Below, one piece after another: positions 45,818 through 53,907 of a stretch of DNA of 64,000 nt. The stretch is from positions 682,001-746,000 of the forward strand of contig NZ_RJKR01000005.1 in the NCBI RefSeq assembly GCF_003752025.1. The letters run 5' to 3'. Positions within the stretch are counted from its first letter, which is position 1, and the number at the start of each line of letters is the position of its first letter. This DNA comes from Curtobacterium sp. PhB115 (lineage in GTDB: Bacteria > Actinomycetota > Actinomycetes > Actinomycetales > Microbacteriaceae). The notes beneath the pieces were generated by a model. The model saw only the letters and a program-made list of their open reading frames with translations. It searched no databases and had not been told where the DNA came from. Made by a program: the position numbers and the translations under genes.

Positions 45818-46105
45818 ATGGCAGCACCCGAGGTCCGCAACGACACCGACAAGCAGCAGTACTCCCTCGTCGAGGACGGCGAGGTGATCGGCTTCGCGGC
45901 GTACGAGGTCGACGGCGACGAGATCCGCTTCGTCCACACCGAGGTCGACCCGGCGCACCGCGGTGGTGGGCACGCGTCGATCCTCGTGCAGAACGCCCTC
46001 GACGACGTCCGCTCGGGCTCGTCGCTGCGGGTCGTCCCGCAGTGCAGCTACGTGCACGCCTGGATCGAGCGGCACCCGGACTACCAGGAGCTCACGACGC
46101 GCTGA
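45818..46105 (+). CDS. GNAT family N-acetyltransferase, YidJ-like small form
   Basis: Minimal GCN5-related acetyltransferase of 95 residues, the short yjdJ/Gcn5-like type. The acetyl-CoA loop is VDPAHRGGGHASILVQNAL (about 43-61). The C-terminal CSYVHAWIERHPDYQEL is highly characteristic of the family. The acceptor is unknown. ATG 45818 lies six bases after TAGCGT (45806-45811). Confidence 0.88.
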   Translation: MAAPEVRNDTDKQQYSLVEDGEVIGFAAYEVDGDEIRFVHTEVDPAHRGGGHASILVQNALDDVRSGSSLRVVPQCSYVHAWIERHPDYQELTTR

Positions 46106-46156
46106 CGCCACACGTGGGACGCCGCGGACTCGACGTGCTCGACGTGCTCGACGTGC

Positions 46157-46486
46157 TCAGTACGAACGGTCGTGCGTCCCGGCGCGCGTCTCGTGCCGCC
46201 CGGCGCTGCGCACCGCCGGCACCCGGATGAGCACGGTCCCGCTGAGCAGGTCGTGGTCGTCGTCCGCCGGTGCGGGGGCTTCCCTCGGCAGGCGCGACTG
46301 CCGTTCGTACTCGGCCTGCGTCTCGTGACGGGTCGGCGCGAAGACCTCGTCCATCATGCCGACGACACCACCGGACCCGCCGCTCCGCGTGGACTTGTTC
46401 GACAGGTCGATCCACCCCACGCGGTCGGCGATCCACATCACGACGGCCGCAGCGGCCACCGCCCCCAGGAAGATCAACCAGTTCAC
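46157..46486 (-). CDS. Small hypothetical single-pass membrane protein
   Basis: Protein of 109 residues: an N-terminal transmembrane helix (about 3-22, WLIFLGAVAAAAVVMWIADR), a Gly/Ser linker, then a charged cytoplasmic region with APTRHETQAEYERQSRL. I do not assign a function. GTG 46486 lies seven bases after TAGCGT on its strand. The 3' end abuts 9-bp CGACGTGCT tandem repeats (about 46130-46157). Confidence 0.7.
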   Translation of the reverse strand: MNWLIFLGAVAAAAVVMWIADRVGWIDLSNKSTRSGGSGGVVGMMDEVFAPTRHETQAEYERQSRLPREAPAPADDDHDLLSGTVLIRVPAVRSAGRHETRAGTHDRSY

Positions 46487-46633
46487 GCGATCGACGCTAC
46501 GTGGGCCCCGGAGCGAGCGGATCAGCCGCGCGGGTGATTCTCATGATCCACATGTGTGGTTCACCGACTCGCTCGTCAGACTCGTCATGCGGTGGCCGGA
46601 GCGTTCCCCCCTCTGCTCCGGCCGCCGACCAGC

Positions 46634-47683
46634 TCACGGCACCCGCTCGAGCCACTCCTTCGTCGCGAACTTCGTCCGCACGAGCTCCTGCGCCTTCTCG
46701 CGCTCCGCATCGGTGACCGCTCCGGGGGTGGCCCCGTAGAGCTTCGTGAACGTGCCGATGAGCCGCTCGATGATCTCGGCGCGGGACAGTCCGGTCTGCG
46801 AGCGCAGCGGGTCGACCCGTTTCGCGGCCGAGGTCGTCCCCTTGTCGCTCATCTTCTCGCGCCCGATCCGCAGGACCTGCACCATCTTCTCGCCGTCCAT
46901 GTCGTAGCTCATGGTGGCGTGGTGGAGCAGCGCCCCGGTGCCGAGCCGCTTCTGCGCCGCCCCGCCGATCTTGCCCTTGGCCGAGGTGATGTCGTTGAGC
47001 GGCTGGTAGTACGCGTCGATGCCGAGGGACTTCAGCGCCTCGATCACCCACTCGTCCAGGTAGGCGTACGAGTCGGCGAACGTCATGCCCTGCACGAGGT
47101 CCGACGGCACGTACAGCGAGTACGAGATGATCGCGCCGGCGTCCATGAACATCGCTCCGCCGCCCGAGATCCGGCGGACGACCTCGACGCCGTACTTCGC
47201 CGCACCCTCGGGGTCGACCTCGTTCTTCAGCGACTGGAACGACCCGATGACGACGGCGGGCTGGTCCCACTCCCAGATCCGCAGGGTCGGTCCGCGGCGG
47301 CCGGCTCCGACCTCCTCGGTCAGGACCTGGTCGAGTGCGAGGTGCTCGTTCGGGCTGATCGGGCCCTCGTGGACGATCTGCCAGTCGTAGTCCTGCCACG
47401 ACGACGCGCGGGACAGTGCTCGGCGGACGGCGACGCCGACGGACTCGGGCGTGAAGCCGAGCAGCACGGCGTCGGCGGGCAGCGCGGCACGGACGGCGGT
47501 GGCGATGCCGGCGGCGTCGGTGGCGGCGGCGAGGCCGTTCACCGCGGCGTCGATGAGCGGGAGCGCGTCGTCCGGTTCGAGGAAGAAGTCCCCCGCCAGA
47601 CGGAACTCCTGGATCAGGCCGTCGACCACCTCGAGGTCGACGACGACCAGTTTTCCGCCTGGGACCTTGTACTCACCGTGCAC
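46634..47683 (-). CDS. Lipoate-protein ligase A-type protein (with leading accessory domain)
   Basis: Ligase attaching lipoate (or octanoate) to E2 and H proteins, 349 residues. The first 80 residues, with HGEYKVPGGKLVVVDLEV, resemble the small accessory domain that is C-terminal in E. coli LplA, here placed in front of the catalytic domain. The catalytic domain has IWEWDQPAVVIGSFQ, VRRISGGGAMFMDAG (lipoate-binding RR.SGGG-like motif, about 168) and NDITSAKGKIGGAAQKR with the catalytic Lys. GTG 47683 lies six bases after TAGGCT. Confidence 0.87.
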   Translation of the reverse strand: MHGEYKVPGGKLVVVDLEVVDGLIQEFRLAGDFFLEPDDALPLIDAAVNGLAAATDAAGIATAVRAALPADAVLLGFTPESVGVAVRRALSRASSWQDYDWQIVHEGPISPNEHLALDQVLTEEVGAGRRGPTLRIWEWDQPAVVIGSFQSLKNEVDPEGAAKYGVEVVRRISGGGAMFMDAGAIISYSLYVPSDLVQGMTFADSYAYLDEWVIEALKSLGIDAYYQPLNDITSAKGKIGGAAQKRLGTGALLHHATMSYDMDGEKMVQVLRIGREKMSDKGTTSAAKRVDPLRSQTGLSRAEIIERLIGTFTKLYGATPGAVTDAEREKAQELVRTKFATKEWLERVP

Positions 47684-47692
47684 GGGACGAGC

Positions 47693-48571
47693 CTACGCCC
47701 GCGAGTCCGCCGTCACCCGGTCCAACCACGCGACCAGGTCGGCGATCACCTCGGCCCGGTTCGTCTCGTTGTAGATCTCGTGCCGTGCCCCCTCGTACAC
47801 CCGCACGGTGACGTCGGAGAGCCCCCCGCGACGCCGGTACGCCCGAGCCAACCGCTCGACGGACCGCGGCCCGCCGAGCGGGTCGTCCGACCCGACCTGC
47901 AGCAGCATCGGCAGGTCGTGCGGGATCCCCCGCCGCGGGACCCCGAGCAGCCGGAGCGTGTCGGCGAGGCCGAACAACCCGATGACGTCGGCCTCGACCG
48001 CGAGCGGGTCCACCGCGACGGCCTCGATGATCGCCCGGTCGCGGGTGAGCCACTCGAACTTCGTCGGCCCGGAGCCCGCGTGCCGTGCGTTCAGGTCGCC
48101 GCTGTTCATCCACCCGGGCAGCCGGTACGCGCTGGCGGACAGCACGACCCCGTCGTAGGACTCCGACGCGGTGTTCACGATGCGCTGCGCCATGAGCGAG
48201 CCCCACGAGTGGCCGATGAGCACGAGCGGGACCCCGGGGCTGTCCGCTCGGGCGACGGCGCTCATCTGCTCGACGGCGGCGATCGCGGCGCGGAGGCCAC
48301 CGGGACCGAGCCGCCCGAGCTTCGTGTGGTCGCCCTCCCACTGCGCGAGTCCGGTGCGGCCGTGCCCGCGGTGGTCGTTGACGTGCACGGTGTAGCCGGC
48401 GCGCACGAGGTCCTGTGCCAGGGGCTCGTAGCGGAGGCCGTGTTCGCCGACGCCGTGGGCGATCTGCACGATGCCCTTCGGCCGGGCCGCACGCCAGGTC
48501 GAGTAGACGATCTCGACGCCGTACTCGTCGACGAAGGACGAGTCGCCTCGGGCTGCGGAGAAGGTGGGCAC
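47693..48571 (-). CDS. Alpha/beta hydrolase, monoacylglycerol-lipase/lysophospholipase type
   Basis: Serine hydrolase of 292 residues, Hydrolase_4 family. HGVGEHGLRYEPLAQDL near 40, VNDHRGHGRTG, nucleophile GHSWGS (about 119), acid in VGSDDPLGG (about 232) and His in YEGARHEIYNE (about 263). The probable substrate is a monoacylglycerol or lysophospholipid. GTG 48571 lies six bases after GAGGAT. It is only 10 bases upstream of the lipoate ligase gene on the same strand, so co-transcription is likely. Confidence 0.87.
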   Translation of the reverse strand: MPTFSAARGDSSFVDEYGVEIVYSTWRAARPKGIVQIAHGVGEHGLRYEPLAQDLVRAGYTVHVNDHRGHGRTGLAQWEGDHTKLGRLGPGGLRAAIAAVEQMSAVARADSPGVPLVLIGHSWGSLMAQRIVNTASESYDGVVLSASAYRLPGWMNSGDLNARHAGSGPTKFEWLTRDRAIIEAVAVDPLAVEADVIGLFGLADTLRLLGVPRRGIPHDLPMLLQVGSDDPLGGPRSVERLARAYRRRGGLSDVTVRVYEGARHEIYNETNRAEVIADLVAWLDRVTADSRA

Positions 48572-48607
48572 GCGGCCATCCTCCCAGAGGCACACCCCCA
48601 CGGACCT

Positions 48608-48651
48608 GTTCATCCGGCGTTCACGCAGCCGGTGCACCGCGGGCCTACCGT
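48608..48651 (+). promoter_or_regulatory. PHO box and promoter of the phosphate transporter gene
   Basis: Two direct 11-bp units GTTCATCCGGC (48608-48618) and GTTCACGCAGC (48619-48629) match the actinobacterial PhoP box pattern of GTTCACC repeats with 11-bp period. A -10 element TACCGT (48646-48651) follows with the expected spacing, seven bases before the start codon. Confidence 0.75.
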
Positions 48652-48658
48652 CCCGGGC

Positions 48659-49819
48659 ATGGACGTCCTCGTCATCGTCGTGCTGGTGATCGTGGTGGCC
48701 CTCGTGTTCGACTTCACGAACGGGTTCCACGACACCGCCAACGCCATGGCCACGTCGGTCGCCACCGGGGCGCTCAAGCCCCGGACCGCCGTGCTCATCT
48801 CCGCCGTCCTCAACGTGGTCGGCGCGTTCCTCTCCACGGAGGTCGCCAAGACCGTCTCGCAGGGCATCATCCGCGAGGGCCAGGACGGCGTCCACATCTC
48901 CCCCACGATGATCTTCGCGGGCCTGGTCGGCGCGGTGCTCTGGAACCTCGCCACCTGGTACCTCGGGCTGCCGTCGTCGTCCACCCACGCGCTGTTCGGC
49001 GGGCTGATCGGCGCCTCGATCATCGGCGCCGGGCTGGACTCGGTGAGCTGGTCGACGGTGGTCTCGAAGGTGGTGCTGCCGGCGCTCCTCTCCCCGGTGA
49101 TCGCGGGCGTGATCGCCCTCGTCGCGACCTACCTGGCCTACGTCCTCACGAAGAACGCCACGACCCACGGCGCGGCGACGGGCTTCCGACACGGCCAGAC
49201 CGTCTCGGCGTCGCTGGTGTCCCTGGCGCACGGCACGAACGACGCGCAGAAGACGATGGGCGTCATCACGCTCACCCTCATCGCGGCGAACTACCAGGAC
49301 GCGGGCACCGGCCCGGCGCTCTGGGTGATCCTGGCCTGCGGACTCGCGATCGGCCTCGGGACGTACACCGGCGGCTGGCGCATCATGCAGACGGTCGGCA
49401 AGAAGATCTCCGACGTGCAGTCGCCGCAGGGCTTCGCGGCCGAGACCAGTTCCGCGGCGACGATCCTCGTCTCGTCGCACCTCGGTTTCGCCCTGTCGAC
49501 GACCCACGTCACGAGCGGCTCGGTGATCGGTTCGGGCCTCGGCAAGAAGCTCGCGGACGTGCGCTGGTCCGTCGTCGGCCGGATCGTCGTCGCGTGGGTG
49601 ATCACGTTGCCCGCGGCCGCGGTGGTCGGCGGGTTGGCGACCTGGCTCGCCTCGACCTCGGCGGTCGGCCTCGTGCTGGTGGCGGTGCTCGCCCTGGCCG
49701 GCGGGCTGACCTTCTACGTCCTCGCCAAGCGCAAGCCGATCTCGCACGACGACGTCGCCGCCGGGTCGACCGAACCCACCGACCAGGCCGAGCCGCAGCC
49801 GGCCGGCGCACCGACCTGA
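48659..49819 (+). CDS. pit: PiT family inorganic phosphate transporter
   Basis: Low-affinity metal-phosphate:proton symporter of 386 residues with 10-12 helices. The two PiT signatures are FDFTNGFHDTANAMATSVAT (about 18-37) and SLAHGTNDAQKTMGVITL (about 185). A PHO box upstream suggests PhoP control. ATG 48659 lies seven bases after TACCGT. The downstream small membrane protein gene begins 11 bases after the stop. Confidence 0.94.
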   Translation: MDVLVIVVLVIVVALVFDFTNGFHDTANAMATSVATGALKPRTAVLISAVLNVVGAFLSTEVAKTVSQGIIREGQDGVHISPTMIFAGLVGAVLWNLATWYLGLPSSSTHALFGGLIGASIIGAGLDSVSWSTVVSKVVLPALLSPVIAGVIALVATYLAYVLTKNATTHGAATGFRHGQTVSASLVSLAHGTNDAQKTMGVITLTLIAANYQDAGTGPALWVILACGLAIGLGTYTGGWRIMQTVGKKISDVQSPQGFAAETSSAATILVSSHLGFALSTTHVTSGSVIGSGLGKKLADVRWSVVGRIVVAWVITLPAAAVVGGLATWLASTSAVGLVLVAVLALAGGLTFYVLAKRKPISHDDVAAGSTEPTDQAEPQPAGAPT

Positions 49820-49830
49820 GGAGGACCACG

Positions 49831-50100
49831 ATGGAGATCGACTTCGGAGCGATCGGCACGGTCGCGGGCGTCGGGTTCGTGGCGGCGGTGGGCGTGGTGC
49901 TCGTCTACACGCTCGGCCTGCGGCTCCTCGGCACCGGCCAGCCCACGGACGCGGGCGGGGAGCGGACGCAGTACGGCGAGGAGACACCGCGCTCGGGGCA
50001 CACGCCGCCGGTCGCCCTGGCGGGCGCCGTCGTGTGCTTCGCGGTGTGCGTCGCGGCGGTGCTGACGGGCATCTGGCTGACGATCCCGCAGTTCCACTGA
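49831..50100 (+). CDS. Small membrane protein co-transcribed with pit
   Basis: Protein of 89 residues with two transmembrane helices (about 9-31 and 60-85) joined by a hydrophilic loop GQPTDAGGERTQYGEE. Function unknown. The tight gap to pit and a strong GAGGAGG site before ATG 49831 show an operon, suggesting a phosphate-transport accessory. A perfect 25-bp hairpin follows immediately. Confidence 0.8.
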   Translation: MEIDFGAIGTVAGVGFVAAVGVVLVYTLGLRLLGTGQPTDAGGERTQYGEETPRSGHTPPVALAGAVVCFAVCVAAVLTGIWLTIPQFH

Positions 50101-50107
50101 CGACGAG

Positions 50108-50161
50108 ACGGGAGGCCCGGATCACGTGAGCAGACCTGCTCACGTGATCCGGGCCTCCCGT
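50108..50161. terminator. Perfect 25-bp hairpin between pit operon and SDR gene
   Basis: Arms 50108-50132 and 50137-50161 are exact complements, beginning ACGGGAGGCCCGGATCACG and closed by GACC. No T-tract follows. It lies between convergent genes and combines GGGAGGCC and GTGAGCA motifs seen in other hairpins here. Confidence 0.8.
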
Positions 50162-50174
50162 TCAGATCCCGTGA

Positions 50175-50927
50175 TCAGTGGGCGCTGTAGCCACCGTCGA
50201 CCAGGTGGTAGCTGCCGCTGATGAACGACGCCTTGTCGCTCAGCAGGAACAGCACCAGCGCGGCGACCTCGGCGTCGGTGCCGAGTCGGCCGGCAGCGTG
50301 CTCGGCCTCGAGCGCGGTCAGCGCCTCGGCGGAGAGCGACGAGCGCACCAGCGGGGTGTCGATGAAGCCGGGGCCGACGGCGTTCGTGCGGACGCCCTGC
50401 GCCGTGTACTCGAGCGCCGCGACCTTCGTCAGGCCGACGAGTGCGTGCTTGGAGGCGACGTACGCGGCGTTCTGCGCGATGCCGACCGAGCCGAGCACCG
50501 ATGACATGTTCACGATCGCGCCACCACCGGAGGCGAGGATCGCGGGGATCTCGTACCGGAGGCCGTAGAACACGCCGTCGAGGTCCACCGCGCGGACACG
50601 GTCCCAGGCGGCGATGTCGTACTCGCCGATCGGCTGCGGCGCGGCGCCGATGCCGGCGTTGTTGACGGCGAGGTGGAGTCCGCCGTAGGTGTCGACCGCG
50701 AACTGGACGGCGCGCTCGTTGTCGGCGGCGACCGCCGAGTTGGCCTCGAACGCGGCCGCGGTGCCGCCGGCCTGCTCGATCTCGCCGACGACGCGCTGCG
50801 CGGCGTCCTGCTTGATGTCGGTGACGACGACCTTCGCGCCCGCCGCGGCGAGCTCCTTCGCGATGGACTCACCGATGCCGCTGCCACCGCCGGTGACGAC
50901 GGCGACCTTGCCCTCGAACTCAGACAT
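50175..50927 (-). CDS. SDR family oxidoreductase (FabG-like)
   Basis: NAD(P)-dependent dehydrogenase of 250 residues. TGGGSGIGESIAKEL (about 12), NNAGIG (about 89), catalytic Ser in MSSVLGS, YVASKHAL (about 153, Tyr and Lys) and GPGFIDTPLV. The substrate is unknown. ATG 50927 is preceded by AAGGAGAAC. It is divergent from a MarR regulator gene across a 96-bp gap with two palindromes, so it may be a regulated target. Confidence 0.9.
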   Translation of the reverse strand: MSEFEGKVAVVTGGGSGIGESIAKELAAAGAKVVVTDIKQDAAQRVVGEIEQAGGTAAAFEANSAVAADNERAVQFAVDTYGGLHLAVNNAGIGAAPQPIGEYDIAAWDRVRAVDLDGVFYGLRYEIPAILASGGGAIVNMSSVLGSVGIAQNAAYVASKHALVGLTKVAALEYTAQGVRTNAVGPGFIDTPLVRSSLSAEALTALEAEHAAGRLGTDAEVAALVLFLLSDKASFISGSYHLVDGGYSAH

Positions 50928-50946
50928 GTTCTCCTTCTCTCTCGGC

Positions 50947-51015
50947 AACACGTGTTGTCTATACCGCACAGTACACCCGGAAACCAGTTCGTTCACTGAA
51001 CTAATGAGTTAGGCT
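50947..51015. promoter_or_regulatory. Divergent control region between SDR and marR, with palindromes
   Basis: AACACGTGTT (50947-50956) is a perfect 10-bp palindrome in the SDR leader. AGTTC...GAACT (50986-51002), with GTTCACTGAAC inside, overlaps the -35 region of marR, whose -10 is TAGGCT (51010-51015). On the minus strand TATAGA is the best -10 for the SDR gene. A likely MarR autoregulatory site. Confidence 0.5.
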
Positions 51016-51023
51016 AACGACCT

Positions 51024-51434
51024 GTGACCGACGCTACCGACCTCCGCATCGCCGTGAACCGGCTCTCCCGCACGCTGCGCGGGCAGAAGGCCGACACGAC
51101 CGTCAGCGACGCGCAGTTCTCGGCGCTGGCACGCCTGCACCGGGACGGCGCGATGACCCTGGCCGACCTCAGCCGGCAGGACGGCGTCACCCCGCCCTCG
51201 ATGACGAAGACCGTCGCGGTCCTCGTCGAACGCGGCCTCGTGACGAAGGGCGGCCACGGCGACGACCGCCGCAAGGTGCTGCTCGGCGCGACCCCGGCCG
51301 GGGCCGCGTTCGTCGAGGAGACCCGGCGTCGCCGCGACGGCTGGCTCACCCCGAGGCTCGCCGCACTCACCCCCGCCGAGCGCCGCGTGCTCGCCGAGGC
51401 CACCGACATCATGAGGAGGCTGGCCCAGCAGTGA
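51024..51434 (+). CDS. MarR family transcriptional regulator
   Basis: Winged-helix regulator of 136 residues with LADLSRQDGVTPPSMTKTVA (recognition helix) and the wing DDRRKVLLGATPAG. GTG 51024 follows TAGGCT by eight bases. The stop overlaps the MFS gene start (GTGA), the classical arrangement of a MarR repressor with its efflux pump. Confidence 0.9.
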   Translation: MTDATDLRIAVNRLSRTLRGQKADTTVSDAQFSALARLHRDGAMTLADLSRQDGVTPPSMTKTVAVLVERGLVTKGGHGDDRRKVLLGATPAGAAFVEETRRRRDGWLTPRLAALTPAERRVLAEATDIMRRLAQQ

Positions 51435-52777
51435 CCGCCATGTTCCGATCCCTCTCAGGACGCAACTACCGCATCTGGTTCGCCGGTGCCCTGGTGTCGA
51501 ACGTCGGCACCTGGATGCAGCGCACGGCCCAGGACTGGATCGTCCTGACGCAGCTCTCCGACAACGACGCCGTCGCGGTCGGCATCACGATGGCCCTGCA
51601 GTTCGGACCGCAGCTGCTCCTCCTCCCCCTGACCGGGCTCGCCGCGGACCGCTTCGACCGGCGGAAGATGCTCATGCTGACGCAGGGGCTGATGGGGATG
51701 CTCGGGCTCGGCCTCGGGATCATGGTGCTCACGCACACGGCCACCCTGCTGGCGCTCTACGGCTTCGCGCTCGCGCTCGGCATCGTCGCCGCGTTCGACA
51801 CCCCGATCCGCCAGGCCTTCGTCTCCGACGTGGTGCACGGCGAGCACGTCGCCAACGCCGTGGCGCTCAACTCCGCGTCCTTCAACGCAGCACGGCTGAT
51901 CGGGCCCGCGGTCGCCGGGGTGCTCATCGCTGCGATCGGCTCCGGCTGGGTCTTCGTGATCAACGCCGGGTCGTTCCTCGCGGTCCTCATCGCCCTGCGG
52001 TTCGTCGACCCCGCGCAGCTCGCCGAGCGGATCCGGGCGAAGCGCGGCAAGGGGCAGATCCTCGCCGGCTTCCAGTACGTCCGGACCCGACCGGACATCA
52101 TCGTGGTGCTCTGCATGATCTTCGTGGTCGGCACGTTCGGCGTGAACTTCCCGATCTTCACCTCGACGATGGCGCGGGTCGAGTTCCACAAGGGCGCTGG
52201 CGAGTTCGGCCTGCTCAACTCGGTGATGGCGATCGGCTCGGTGCTCGGTGCGCTGCTGTCAGCGCGGCGGGACAAACCCCGGATGCGCACCCTGGTGCTC
52301 GCCGCCGGCGGGTTCGGTCTGGCGTGCACGGCAGCGGCACTGGCACCGACCTACTGGAGCTTCGCGATCGTCCTGATGTTCGTCGGCCTCGCGTCCCTGA
52401 CCTTCATGACCACGGCCAACGCCCTGGTGCAGACGACGACGAAGCCCGCGATGCGTGGTCGGGTGATGGCGCTCTACATGGCGATCTTCGCCGGCGGGAC
52501 CCCCATCGGCGCCCCGATCGTCGGTGCGATCGCAGACGCGGCCGGACCACGGTGGGCGATCGCGGTCGGCGCGGCCTCCGGGTTCGTGGCGCTCGCGATC
52601 GCGATCGTGTGGCTCGTCCGGTTCCAGCGGCTCCGGCTGCGGTACGACGCCGACACCCGCCTGCACCTCGCCGTGACCCACGCGATCCCGGTCGTCGGCA
52701 CGCGCGCGTCCCGTGCGGCACTCCGCCAGGAGTTCGAACGCGACGAGGCCGTCGCGGACCGGTCCAGCGCCGTCTGA
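51431..52777 (+). CDS. MFS efflux transporter (enterobactin-exporter-like, MFS_3)
   Basis: Twelve-helix exporter of 448 residues. It starts with FRSLSGRNYRIWFAGALVSN followed by GTWMQRTAQDWIVL, the hallmark of the EntS-like MFS branch. Motif A is GLAADRFDRRKML (about 74). The substrate is unknown, perhaps a toxic small molecule sensed by the coupled MarR. GTG 51431 overlaps the MarR stop. Confidence 0.9.
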   Translation: MTAMFRSLSGRNYRIWFAGALVSNVGTWMQRTAQDWIVLTQLSDNDAVAVGITMALQFGPQLLLLPLTGLAADRFDRRKMLMLTQGLMGMLGLGLGIMVLTHTATLLALYGFALALGIVAAFDTPIRQAFVSDVVHGEHVANAVALNSASFNAARLIGPAVAGVLIAAIGSGWVFVINAGSFLAVLIALRFVDPAQLAERIRAKRGKGQILAGFQYVRTRPDIIVVLCMIFVVGTFGVNFPIFTSTMARVEFHKGAGEFGLLNSVMAIGSVLGALLSARRDKPRMRTLVLAAGGFGLACTAAALAPTYWSFAIVLMFVGLASLTFMTTANALVQTTTKPAMRGRVMALYMAIFAGGTPIGAPIVGAIADAAGPRWAIAVGAASGFVALAIAIVWLVRFQRLRLRYDADTRLHLAVTHAIPVVGTRASRAALRQEFERDEAVADRSSAV

Positions 52778-52787
52778 GCCGGCTCCA

Positions 52788-52837
52788 CACCGGACGGGAG
52801 GCGCGGGTCGGGCCCGCCACGCGCCTCCAGTCCGGTG
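52788..52837. terminator. Hairpin between convergent MFS and alpha-E genes
   Basis: 18-nt arms CACCGGACGGGAGGCGCG (52788-52805) and CGCGCCTCCAGTCCGGTG (52820-52837) with one mismatch. Same family as 41230 and 61553. Confidence 0.7.
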
Positions 52838-52883
52838 GTTCCGCGTCCAGAGCGCGCAGCCAGTGCGCGGGTCGGTGCGCCGA

Positions 52884-53777
52884 TCAGTGCGCGGGTTCGG
52901 CCACCGCGAAGACCCGCTCGTCGAGCGCTGCCGCCACCCGGTCCGCTGCGGCGGCGAGCCGGTCGCCGGCCTCCCCGACGGCACCGAGCACGGAGTCCTC
53001 GGAGAGCGACTCGAGCTGGTCGCACGCCTCGACGAACACCGCGACCTCGTCGGCGACGCACGACGGCGCGACGTCCGCCAGGCACTCGGCGGCACGGCGC
53101 ACCGTGAACCGCAGCGACCGTGGGCTGTGCTCGTCGAGCAGCAGGAAGGCCGCGGCGTCGTCGGGCACCGGCGGGTGGTCGCGTCCGCGCAGGAAGGCCT
53201 CCCCCGCCCCGCACGCCCGGAGCGCCGCGGTCCACGACGTCACCGAGTCGGGTTCGAGCAGCGCCGACGCCAGCAGCCGCGCGGTCGAGGAGCATCGGGT
53301 CAGCGACCGGCCGAGCGTGAAGAACTCCCACACCTCGTCGCGGCTCGCGTCCCCCTCGACGACCCCGATCGCCAGGGCGCTGCGCTCGCGCGCCCAGCCG
53401 AGGAACTCGTGCGCCCGGTCCGGGGCGATCTTCCGCGGCATCCGCGACCGCGTCACGTCGAGGCAGTCCCAGAGCTCGCTCGACACGACCTCGCGGGCAC
53501 GGCGGGCGTGGTCCCGGGCGACGGCCACCGCGGCCGCGATCGACGCCGGTTCGTGCCGGTCCAGCGCGAGGGCGTCGATCGTCGCCGAGCGGTCCGGGTC
53601 GTTCGCGGGGCCGGCCGCTCCCACCACCGCCCGGAGTTCGGCGGCGACGAGCCGGTCGTCGTCGACGGTCCCCGGTTCTCGTCGGGCGACGTACACGTCG
53701 AGCAGGCGCGCGACGACGTCCGTGCGCTCGACCGCACTCCCGACGTGGAAGACGTTCCCCGCGAGACGGCTCAGCAC
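52884..53777 (-). CDS. Alpha-E domain protein (DUF403 family)
   Basis: Helical protein of 297 residues beginning LSRLAGNVFHVGSAVERTDVVARLLDVY, split by the start, which matches the alpha-E family N-terminus; WEFFTLGRSLTRCSSTARLL is a second conserved block. The family is usually encoded next to a circularly permuted ATP-grasp protein and a transglutaminase in a peptide-modifying cluster. Neither partner is nearby, so this is a solitary copy. The usual NLYW in the first motif reads NVFH. GTG 53777 has AGGAG upstream. Confidence 0.8.
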   Translation of the reverse strand: MLSRLAGNVFHVGSAVERTDVVARLLDVYVARREPGTVDDDRLVAAELRAVVGAAGPANDPDRSATIDALALDRHEPASIAAAVAVARDHARRAREVVSSELWDCLDVTRSRMPRKIAPDRAHEFLGWARERSALAIGVVEGDASRDEVWEFFTLGRSLTRCSSTARLLASALLEPDSVTSWTAALRACGAGEAFLRGRDHPPVPDDAAAFLLLDEHSPRSLRFTVRRAAECLADVAPSCVADEVAVFVEACDQLESLSEDSVLGAVGEAGDRLAAAADRVAAALDERVFAVAEPAH

Positions 53778-53871
53778 GGCTGCTCCTGCATGTCGAGAAC
53801 CTAACGAGCCGGGATTGCGGGAGTGTTTCGGAGCCGCGTCACGGGTGTTGCGAGTGCGCGAACCGGCTCCC

Positions 53872-53901
53872 ACTCGACAAACTACCTAGAGCGTCTAGCA
53901 T
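53872..53901 (+). promoter_or_regulatory. marR promoter with CTAGA palindrome
   Basis: TCGACA (53872-53877) and TAGCAT (53896-53901) are 18 bp apart. The perfect inverted repeat CTAGA-GCG-TCTAG (53886-53898) lies between and overlaps the -10, as expected for autorepression. The start codon follows by six bases. Confidence 0.6.
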
Positions 53902-53907
53902 TACGAC

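Noticed and set aside
45642..45827. N-terminal extension of the DNA methyltransferase into the 14-bp repeats
   Set aside because: The extension would be pure repeat translation. A GTG with a -10-like hexamer at the domain boundary fits the family length.
46556..48658. Very long plus-strand frame in front of the PiT gene
   Set aside because: It is antisense to the lipoate ligase and lysophospholipase genes, which have clear motifs. The PHO box and promoter place the pit start at 48659.
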